This document shows positions 54,960 through 64,000 of a stretch of 64,000 bases of DNA, one piece after another. A program made the translations under genes and the position numbers. The notes under the pieces are model-generated. The model was not told where the DNA came from. It saw only the letters and a list, made by a program, of their open reading frames with translations, and ran no database searches. The stretch lies in the NCBI RefSeq assembly GCF_051020765.1, contig NC_134932.1, positions 868,001 to 932,000 of the forward strand, written 5' to 3'. The DNA comes from Lasioglossum baleicum (Eukaryota; Arthropoda; Insecta; Hymenoptera; Halictidae). Numbering within the stretch: position 1 is the stretch's first letter; the number at the start of each line of letters is the position of its first letter.

Positions 54960-57239
54960 TACTTGCCTTACTGAATTGGTTTAAGCCATCATTTTGCCGA
55001 TTTAGAATATTGCTAAGCTAATTCTAATCTGAATGGGCCAAAGCTGAATTGTGTTGGATTTGTTTAAAGTGATAAATGATAATAATGATAATGAAAAGAG
55101 AGTGATAAAGTGATAAAGAAACAAACAATTTACTATTTTGGACTCTACATTGAAGTGAACATACTCGCCCCGTAGCACCTCATACGTGATGGCAAATGGC
55201 ACTGTCGCGTGGTGTGCAGTGGTGTGCCGACAAGCGTTCTCACGCTCTTTCACGCGAAGATTCTGGGAGACATTTGAGCAAAATGAAACCGATCAACCAA
55301 TATAAATATGTACAAATACCTTCCTTCCACGTAGTGCACGTAATCCAAGTAATCCACGTAATCACATAATCCAAGCAAGTCAATCTAATAAATAGTCAAA
55401 TAGTCAAATGCCGCAACGCAGACCGCACTCGCGAGTGTAACGTGTAACCACAGAGCGAAGCTATGTAAATATATCTGTGATTGTGTCAAGAAAAACGCTG
55501 CATGTCACAATTTCAAAAAATTTCAGTTTATGCATTTATTGAACTTTATAGTGTAGGATTAGGTATTTACCAGAAAAAACGTCACAAAAATCAATTCAAA
55601 AGGCTCGAAAAAATAATACAATTTAACCAATGTCCTTGTCAAAGCATTAGTGATCAAAACTTTAAACGACAATATCTCGAAAGTGAAAGTACAATGTGAC
55701 ATGCGGCGGCGTCCTCCTGACAAGCACAGATATTACGACCGAGCTAAGCGAATGAGAACTTGCGAACTGTTGAGAGTTGAGAGAATAACTGAAAACTGCT
55801 GAAAACTGAACGGCAGTTTCCCCTTCCCTGACGTATCGTCGTATCCGTGAGCGGTGTCGACCGCGCTTGCCCGTGTTGGTGCATGTTCGATTGCACGCGC
55901 GCTACACAACAAACGTACCTCTACTCTGTCCGTGTGAACTACCTACTCGACTGATCTACGCCGACGCGTTCCTCCGGTTCTCACGTTACCGAAGTTTCGA
56001 AAGTGAGGCGGAAAGCCGGAATTTGGAGACGGCGCATTTGCATCCTGGCACAGCGCGCCGCGGCGCACGTTTTTCTATAACTTTTGATCTCAAAGAGATA
56101 TCGAAGAGAAATTTGGACTACATTTTTGTAGAAAAAACGGGTTTAATGACGTAAACAGAAATATATTTTGCATTTTTTAAATAATGGTTTCGTTAGCCGG
56201 ATAAGATGGTCAAAAGTGTCCATCCAAATTGATTTTTAGTCACGTCACATGTTCAACAGAAAATTATGAAAAAATTAATGAATATTCTACCTAATAGCAT
56301 ACACTACCGAGATTTTTTTCAAAATTTTTGGTTGCAAAGTCGATTTTTAAACAAATCGGAAAACATAAAATTGCCGATTTTATATCAAAGTCTTCAGTTG
56401 ACCACATTTATATTATTAGTTGTTTCTCATCCTGATTATTAATGTGTATTTTTTGAGGTTTTTCGATTTATGGAAACATGTTTTAAAAAATTGAAAACCT
56501 AACAAACTTAGTTTCAGTACTTACTTATTATTGAAGCAATTGTTCTTAATTTTTTCATAATTTTTTAGAGATTGGGTGGTTGTTAACAAAACAACTACAT
56601 ATACGGCGGGGAATCTTCGGGCCCGAATCGAATCCCGCTGCTAATTGTTTCTTTCAGTAAATACTTGTTGCTTCGGGTTTTAATGAAAAGTTTAATCAAA
56701 AACATTTTTTAATTGTCTGCGGTCTACATTTATTTTCAACTTAAAGGACTGATGCAGTTCGCGCTATCGACTTTCGCTGTCCACTTTCTGTAATTAAAAA
56801 AAAGGAAGCACAATTAAAGTTATGATTGCGAAGTGCTGAATAAAATATTAATAGTAACCACAAACTTATTTGTTTTTTCTAAATTATTCTTTATGTTTTT
56901 GGTCGTCGTTCCGAGGTATTCCGAGTAAACAAACATAATTAAAATCATAATTCTAATTGCAATATTATAGGACACAATATTAACATTAGCGTATACTTAT
57001 CTTTATTCATCGATAGCTGTCATTAGAGAATAGCTATACATTTGTGGTTGTTTAACGAAATAGCGTACCCGCAAAAATAAGTAATAAAGACTAAACGGCC
57101 TACATACAAGTTCGTAAACGCGTGCAAAGTTGATTGCTTGAAATTTTGCGTACGCGACGAACTTGCATACAAATTGCTTGTTGTTATTATAGAGATAAAT
57201 GTTTATCACCATCATGGCACGTCACACCGGTAATTTAAT

Positions 57240-59020
57240 TTGTTTCAAGGGCACTTGTAACTCTTTATTTTGCTACACGGATAAGACGAACGATGACACG
57301 AGAGGAGAAAGCGCGCATAATTGCGGAAATCGCGTTTGAGTTTTACAGAAACAGGCAGCGGTCCCGTCGCGTCGTTTGGACGCAGTCATTAAGACTTCTC
57401 GCCGAACTATCAATTAAACGTCAAGCCGGGACGTTTTCGGTGCCCTCTGGGCTGGCTCCGAGGGGCCAGTTAATTCCAGTCCTTAATTGCGGCCGACGTA
57501 CATCATAATTACCATACAAATTCGATGGATTTAATCGCGGAGAAAAATGTTCGGCCACGTCTCGAGGGATTTCGAGCGGCCGAGAAGAGCAGAGAGAAAG
57601 AGGGAAGATGAAACTTGCACTCTCACGCGTGTACTGAAATTGCCGATCATTAACGGCATCCGGTCGCTGAAACGTCGCGACGGATGGCTCGAGTTCACGA
57701 GACTAGTTTCTGCACCCGAATCAATTTACAGAAGATGCGATCTGACGGCCCTTCTGCATTGCCAGCGATCCGGATCAATTTAATCATTGCTTTCGTAGCG
57801 AAATTCGCAGCAACAATACAGCTAAATGTTCATTTTCACTTCGTTTATACTGATAAATGTTTGCGTGCCATCAGGAGCACTAGTTGCCCAGGCCAGAATT
57901 AAACAATTAAATACAGCTCAAATTATATCGTGTTTGGTGTATTAATTTAATGAGATAAATGTCTGCGACTTTGCAAACTTTTTGACTCATGACATCGATT
58001 TGGACATGTTACAGCTTCTGCAAAAGAAGGACACCTATTTTCTTCATAATCTTGTAAGTTTCTTGCTTCCTTACCTGTAACAAATGTAAAATAAAAATAT
58101 TAGACCAATACGATCGAAAATGTTCACTTTCACAATTGTGTATGTATAAAAATATGTTAGATTTCTTACAATAACTAATATGATCTTAATATACGTCCAT
58201 ATAATTTCTTTAGGAATCATTACGTTGCAGATGTTTTCGTAAATGTCCACTTTCATACATGAATATATAAAAAAAAGAAATACAGAAACAACTTCTTTCA
58301 TCGATTAGACTACATATTTCTTGTACTGAAATCAACTGAAAAATGTTAAAACTTTCGGCTAATATATGCACGTTTTCTTGGATTTTAGTACTTCCAATGT
58401 ATAAAAACAATCCAACAATCTCAGTCACGATTTTCATTGAATTTTTTCTGTCGGTGTAAACAATACTTTCGCACGCTCGCAAAAAGGGCAGGGAAGTAAA
58501 AATCAGAAACACAGGCATTCCAACAAAGAGACGGCAACATTGCTACGTGATCGTTTTCTCTGTTTGGTCACGGTCCTTTCGGAGCAGTTTTTCGAAATTG
58601 TTTCCAGATGTGACCATCCCCGGTCCAATTGCACTCGACCGACGAAAAAGGGAAATGCGCATATAATGGGTCCCGCAGGAAAATTCCGGCGAACGTCACG
58701 CGTTGCCGACGAATTTCCGAGAGGTATACATGCAACACGAACACAAAGAATGAATGTGCCCGTGTGCGCGACGCGTAATATGCGTGGCCAACGAGAATGG
58801 ACAAAGTTCTCTGGAGAGTTTTTGCGAGCGGTGCCACGTGCAACGCAAATGTTCCGTTTGCCTGCATTACCTTCTGCCCGTTGTCATTCCTGGTTCTGGG
58901 TTTGAGGCAATATTAGGCTCAATATTAATGTGCCGTAGAAATTTACCTGACGAATTAAATCAAAATGCTCTGTAAAAGCATCGGTTTTAAAAATCTTTTT
59001 AAAAACATCCGAATTCCAAA
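57240..59020. other. Single-copy stretch, no recognised gene
   Basis: More GC-rich around 57280-57800 and 58600-58900 than the flanks. Open frames of 60-120 codons on both strands show no domain, and overlap each other. It could be captured host DNA inside the inverted-repeat element. No splice-consistent gene model could be built. Confidence 0.4.
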
Positions 59021-59052
59021 AACACTAATGGTCGAATTTATCATTCGACAAT

Positions 59053-59271
59053 ATGTGGATAGACATCTGCAAACAAGAAAACGCGGAACAAGTTCTTCGT
59101 TTCACGAACTTGCGTCGACTGTGTAAAATTGTCAGATGTTTACCACATTCAAGTGCCGAGACCGAAAGGATATTGTCATTGATTCCCGATATCAAGACGA
59201 AAAGAAGGAATAAAATAGGCATCAACCTATTAAATTCTAGTCTAGTCGCATCATGTCTATCGGTGATAGAC
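59053..59271 (+). pseudogene. hAT transposase C-terminal dimerisation fragment
   Basis: About 72 residues with the hallmark of the hAT C-terminal region: Phe-Thr-Asn-Leu, then Leu-Pro-His-Ser-Ser-Ala-Glu-x-Glu-Arg-Ile and Ile-Lys-Thr-Lys-Arg-Arg-Asn. This region drives dimerisation in hAT transposases. Everything upstream (BED finger, catalytic domain) is absent, and after residue 72 the frame enters the inverted-repeat arm. It is a relic. Confidence 0.82.
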
Positions 59272-59574
59272 ATTTATCTTTATAATAACAACAAGCAATT
59301 TGTATGCAAGTTCGTCGCGTACGCAAAATTTCAAGCAATCAACTTTGCACGCGTTTACGAACTTGTATGTAGGCCGTTTAGTCTTTGTTTCTTATTTTGG
59401 CGGGTACGCTATTTCGTTAAACAACCACAAATGTACCTATAGCTATTCTCTATAACTTCCCCGACAGCACAGTCTGCCCGAGCCCACCGCCGGACCCAGC
59501 TAGCCGAGCCCCAGCCCGACACGTTACGGGCTAACGCAATGCTTGGCTCAGCGTTGAGACCAAATCAGGACGAT

Positions 59575-60045
59575 TTAGCCTGGCCCCTGTGCACAAAAGG
59601 GCGCGATTTTCACCTGCCGGGGGCTCGAGCCCAGAGCCTGACGGCCGGGCTGGGATTCAGCCTGTTTTTGAGAGGGCAGCACGGTATCACACTAATGTGG
59701 CCAATCAGTGCTTCGATTGGGCCCAACTTTTCTCGCGCATGCGGCATCAATGTGGCAGTACTTTGCAAATGCGTAGCAGTCTCCCTTGTTACCGACAAAA
59801 GTATAATAAGTTAATAAATAAGACCTTTGAGGGCGATTGCTGCCTAGATTGACCTTTATTTGGCGTTTTTGACTACTGAAAAAACCCGTGTTTGTATTAT
59901 CACGCAATGAGAACGCGAATCCCGCACCCTTGCAATCTTGCAAATCGGCTGAATCCTAGCCCGGCCGGCAGGCCCTGGGCTCGAGCCCTCGGCAGGCGGA
60001 AAACGCGCCCTTTTGTGCACAGGGGCCAGGCTGAAACCGAGCCGG
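59575..60045. repeat. GC-rich inverted repeat
   Basis: About 59575-59665 and 59935-60045 are reverse complements, with GTGCACAAAAGGGCGCG and GGGCTCGAGCCC in both arms. The roughly 270-bp centre contains AATGTGGCAGTA and TTACCGACAA motifs reminiscent of the block B start. Composition contrasts sharply with the AT-rich flanks. Confidence 0.7.
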
Positions 60046-60123
60046 TGTGCCGTCGGGGTTTTCTCCGTAGCGTTTTTATCGTTTTTTATATGATATAAGG
60101 CATTTATATTTTGCTCAAGAATT

Positions 60124-61125
60124 AATCTCATCGATGAATAGAGATAAGTATACGTTAATGTTAATATTGTGTCCTATAATATTGTAATTAGAATTATGAT
60201 TTTAATTATGTTTGTTTCTTTTCGAATATGGGAACGCAGGGGGGGTCAGCTGTAGCGGAATTTTCGAGTACATCGAAACTATTCTGCACTTCGCAATCAT
60301 AACTTAAATTGTGCTTCCTTTTTTTTAATTACGGAAAGTGGACAGCGAAAGTCGACAGCGCGAACTGCATCAGTCCTTTAAGTTGAAAATAAATGTAGAC
60401 TGCAGACAATTAAAAAATGTTTTTGATTAAACTTTTCATTAAAACCCGAAGCAACAAGTATTTACTGAAAGAAACAGAAGCAGCGGGATTCGATTCGGAT
60501 CCAGAAGATTCGCAGCCGCATAGTTGTTTTGTTAACGACTACGCAATCTCTAAAAAATTAAGAACAGTTCCTTCAATAATATCCAAGTTCTGAATTTTTA
60601 TAAAACTGGAGTCTCAAACACTTCAATACAAAATATGCATTTTCTTCGAATGTTTGGAGGTTTTCAATTCTTATGAAACATATTTCCATAATCAAAAAAA
60701 CCTGAAAAAATACACATTAATAATCAGGATTAGACATAACTAACGTAATAATATAAAATAAATGTGGTCAACTGAAGACCGATATAAAATCGGCAGTTTT
60801 ATGTTTTCCGATTCGTTTAAAAATCGATTTTGCAACCAAAGTTTTGAAAAAATCTCAGTCGTGTATGCTATTCGGTAGAATATTCATGAATTTTTTCATA
60901 ATTTTCTGTTGAACATGACGTGACTAAAAACAAATTTGGTTGGATACTTCTGACCACCTTTTCCGGCTATACCTTAAGAATCAACGAAAACATTATTTGC
61001 AAAATATATTTCCGTTTACATCATTAGGCCTAAAAAAAATTTAGGCCTAATTTCTATTCGATATCTCTTTTAGACCAAAAGTTATAGCCAAATGTGCGCC
61101 GCGCGCTGTGCCGGGATTCACATGG
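60124..61125. repeat. Inverted partial copy of block B
   Basis: Reverse complement of about 7190-8110 (copy 1) and of 56000-57010 (copy 2). With copy 2 it forms the arms of a large palindrome whose centre holds the hAT-related element. Confidence 0.8.
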
Positions 61126-61646
61126 GCGCCGCACAGTGGGACCTTTCGGCCAAATCGGAGACAAAATCGAAGAACTTTCGATAGAAATGAGGTAGAGCGA
61201 TGGAATTTTTTTAAAATTAAAGCTGAAACATTACAGAATATGGGAAAAATAGGGAGATTATGGTAAGAACGTTTTTTAACGTTGAGAAAATTCGTTAAAC
61301 TTGTAAAATTTCGAGAAAATTGTGGTTTTTCCAATACCACGCTCGGAAAATTTTTTTTAAAATTTTTGCTATATATCATTTCCCGTAGATTTTTTCACGC
61401 CGATTTCAAATCTGGTCTCAAAATTTGTCTACGACCTCAGGATATTGCAAAATCGATTTCTTTAAATTCTACACGTTTAACGAATTTTCTCGGTTAAAAA
61501 ACGTTTGTACCATAACTTCCCTATTTTTCCCATATTCTGCAAAGTTTCAGCTTTCATTTAAAAAAAATTTCATCGCTCTACCTCATTTCTATCGAAAGTT
61601 CTTTGATTTTGAATCGAGTCTGGTCCAAATTTTCCACTGTGCGCCG
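61126..61646. mobile_element. 520-bp palindromic MITE
   Basis: Ends GCGCCGCACAGTGG and, inverted, CCACTGTGCGCCG. The arms of about 180 bp include GAGGTAGAGCGATGGAATTT and its inverse. No coding content. The target duplication could not be fixed. Confidence 0.7.
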
Positions 61647-61702
61647 ACGCGACGAAATCTCTCCGTATTTAATCATTGTTTAAACATGTTTAATCAACCA
61701 TA

Positions 61703-61930
61703 ATGTATTAATATTGGATATCACTGTATTCGGGAAAGTCTACAGAATCTTTTGCCAGAAAGAACAATTCAATATCTTTTATAATAACATCACAATATTT
61801 GTTTGAAGTTGAAAAATATGTTTTTTTTTGAAAGCCTTGTTCCTGAAAAACTGTGCGTATAGGAAAAAAATTGAAAACAGATTCGGAATCAGCGCGAAAA
61901 ACTCTATAAGAAGGACCCTACAGTAATTGG
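61703..61930. repeat. Dispersed repeat D, second long copy
   Basis: Matches 36337-36570 in the same orientation with few differences and one small indel. Confidence 0.7.
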
Positions 61931-61959
61931 GGAACATAAAAAAAGTTGAAATTTGTTGG

Positions 61960-62763
61960 ACAGTGTAATTCTACTCCATTCAATAAAAATAGATCAGTTA
62001 ATGAAGCCTCGTTTCATTTAATTCATACATGTTAAGAAAGACACGCTAAAAATATGTGTATAAAGAAATGGAATTTCTAATGTTTCATAAACAGAAATTT
62101 TGTACGCAGTTCGCACGGTCTGGGATAGATACGGGCCTGAGCTGTCTCGAGGATAAAGGCCGTTACGGAGAACGAGACGTGCGGCCGGTGAAAGGAGGCG
62201 GCCTGAAAAGTCTCATCCGTGCCGACCACTGAGTTGACAATTTCAGAATTTCCAAGAACAGCAAGAAAAGAAATTCGAACCGTTTCACGATATCTATTTA
62301 GATAGAAGCAATTTTGCTTTCGCTGCTTTATACCAGGGTACGCGACGAAGTAATAAAACGTCGATAAATCTGGGCAATTACTTTGACCGTCGCGAGGGCC
62401 AATAAGTCCTGGGTAGTTACCAAAACAACTCTGGATTTTCTGCACGAAATTACCTGAACCTTTTCCCAGAATGTTCGTTTGACAAGCAAATTTTCACATA
62501 ATCATCCATTTCATTTCCAAAGTACAGTACCAGGACCTCGACGAACCGGCTTGATCGAGAGACAAACAGCTCGGACAAATTAAGGCCCGATGGATAATTG
62601 AGACCCGAGGGAAATCACGTCTTACCCTGCCATAGTCCGGCCACTCTAAGCGACCGTGATTATCCTTACGGGCACCGTCGCGTCGGTTCTTCCACGCCAT
62701 AATTAATCCTCCGGCAACCCTCCCTCTCTTCCCAGTTTTCCACGAAATTCTATACTCTATACA
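61960..62763. other. Single-copy stretch, no recognised gene
   Basis: A minus-strand open frame of 122 codons (62445-62077) and one of 68 codons (62700-62494) are present but show no domain, start context or splice support. Nothing else is visible. Confidence 0.4.
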
Positions 62764-64000
62764 ATTGTACTTGCAGCTTGCAGCTTTTCCTTCTGACGCG
62801 ATAACGGTAACGTCAGCGTATCTGCTTTATAATATTTGTCATTGTTGTAATATCCTGCAATTTCTACCATCTTTAACCCTTAGCACTCCAGTGGTGACTC
62901 GAAATCACCACTAAAAATTGCTGTCCCATTATGCAAAATATTGTTCACATTGTTAAACATGTTGGTAGCTAATCAATTACTAAACCTTTAATTATTGTAT
63001 GAGGTATTACAATCAATTTCATATCCATCAAATGAAAAGAAACGTATAGAACGAAATTATTCTACCTAGAACGAGATGTTTCATTTTCGAGTTAAAACAG
63101 CTCCGAAATTAAAACAGCTGCAAATGGTTAATTATTATAACTATCTTTTAAATTTTCAATATAGGCCCCACATAAAAAAGTTGTGAAATGCAACATTTAG
63201 TACCTATTTTCTCTACAATTCCGGCCAACTGCAATTTCTGGAAAAATATCTTTAGGATGACGGGTAATTCAGTGTCTATGATGTTTCGCGTGGTTAACAG
63301 ACAACGATATAGATATTTATTAAAACAATAACACGTAACAATAACAAAACAAAACAAGATGTAATAATAATAACAATAACGAGAAAACTAGATTATAAAC
63401 GTTAATGACTATCGAGTACTAACAAAGTACAGAGATATAAATTAACGTAGCGCGGGCAACTCTAGAGCGATGCGTTCTCAACGAGTGCCACAAGCTTTTT
63501 TTCCACTGGTAAAAATCCTTTTTGGTGGGAGGATTAGCAACGTGAGAAAGACCGTTAAAATAAGGGGAGGAATTCTCCGTTCCTCAAGAGTAAGGAGAAA
63601 GTTTCCTTCCCCAAAACAATTCAAAGTCGTCACTGCCAAGGACATTGCAACGGTTGAGTCAGGGTTCTGGTAATCGTCACTTTTACGACCGAACCCTCAA
63701 TGCAACCGTCCACAGCGCGCACTTGAGAAGGATGAAATTTCCGCGTCCGGAAAGTCCCTCTTTCCAACGCGCCATGTCCACTACATATCTTTTCACATCG
63801 TGCAGTAAACTAATTTCTCCAACTTCTCACGAAAAGTCCAAATCCATATAGTCCAACATTAAAAAAGTTACAGTTACTCGAATTAATACAACCCCTGGCA
63901 GAAAGTTTCCGATCCGGAGGTATTGATACGGATTTTACAGAAAACTATTACTTTATGGAGTTGAAACTGATGGGAAATTAAAAGGGGCTTATTAAAGAAT
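62764..64000. repeat. Inverted copy of block B 3' part with empty Gypsy site
   Basis: Reverse complement of 14450-14691 joined to 8435-9401, without the Gypsy element. The target ATTGTA (inverse TACAAT) is present once at 62994-62999. The repeat continues beyond the window end. Confidence 0.92.

Larger units (their letters stand above)
53705..57010. repeat. Block B copy 2, main piece
   Basis: Collinear with about 5014-8090, apart from a mariner-type MITE (54804-54959), a longer TA microsatellite and scattered indels. Ends near CATCGATAG, where an inverted copy begins at 60124 on the far side of the hAT-related element. Confidence 0.85.
57020..59452. mobile_element. Inverted-repeat element with hAT transposase tail
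   Basis: Left arm about 57020-57215 and right arm about 59260-59452 are reverse complements over roughly 190 bp. Both contain AACGAAATAGCGTACCCGC-like and GCGTACGCGACGAACTTGC segments. The right arm is joined to a hAT transposase C-terminal fragment. The interior (57240-59000) matches nothing I know. The arms start TAGAGAATAGCT, not the usual hAT CAGRG, so whether arms and fragment belong to one element is uncertain. Confidence 0.6.

Noticed and set aside
62077..62445. 122-codon minus-strand frame as a gene
   Set aside because: No recognisable domain, no splice or start support, and composition like other noncoding parts of the window.

Overview
This is a transposon-rich stretch of animal nuclear DNA. 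It is almost certainly from an insect and probably from a hymenopteran; the order is an inference from gene structure and element mix, not a proven assignment. It is AT-rich, with short GT-AG introns and no operons. I can support only one intact host gene: a six-exon sphingolipid delta-4 desaturase (DEGS1/ifc family, 321 aa) at 34181-35891. I found no tRNA, rRNA or CRISPR array. Nearly everything else is mobile DNA, much of it nested.

Layout. 1-4800: relics, including a copia-type gag fragment, a tandemly duplicated exon/intron unit and several palindromes. 4819-9401, continuing at 14450-14691: repeat block B, interrupted by a near-intact Gypsy LTR element (9402-14449, minus strand). 14692-17311: a 2.6 kb hairpin (foldback) element sitting exactly at a junction between block B-type and block A-type DNA. 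17312-24031: block A copy 1, with a Pif1-type helicase remnant. 24586-33931: remains of a P-like element encoding a THAP-type transposase fragment. It is split by a truncated Gypsy element (24599-27342), a four-unit array of nested palindromes (27373-30886) and a small LTR element (30930-31804). 34181-35891: the desaturase gene. 36839-53697: three insertions of one terminal-inverted-repeat family, each with its own 7-bp target duplication (Z 37306-46249, X 46376-47661, Y 47673-53697), all inside a second copy of block B. Z and Y carry block A copies 2 and 3 (copy 3 inverted). Z also holds a 1.9 kb solo LTR, and X and Y hold more TTAA-targeted palindromes. 53705-57010: the rest of block B copy 2. 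57020-59452: an inverted-repeat element with a hAT transposase tail. 60124 to the end: inverted partial copies of block B.

Most notable: the 875-bp LTR element at 30930-31804 has apparently identical 287-bp LTRs, a 4-bp target duplication, a primer site matching tRNA-Trp and a polypurine tract, but no protein. Each LTR carries a complete type III hammerhead ribozyme core on the sense strand. The two loops have a perfect 7-bp complement to each other. Cleavage at both ribozymes would release a 588-nt RNA. This is the architecture of a retrozyme (LTR retroelement with hammerhead ribozymes), best known from plants.

The duplicated blocks act as natural controls. The empty site for the Gypsy element is at 62994-62999, the one for a mariner-type MITE is in block B copy 1, and the ones for the solo LTR are in block A copies 1 and 3. 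These give a relative history: blocks duplicated first, then Gypsy, MITE, solo LTR and the TTAA palindromes arrived.
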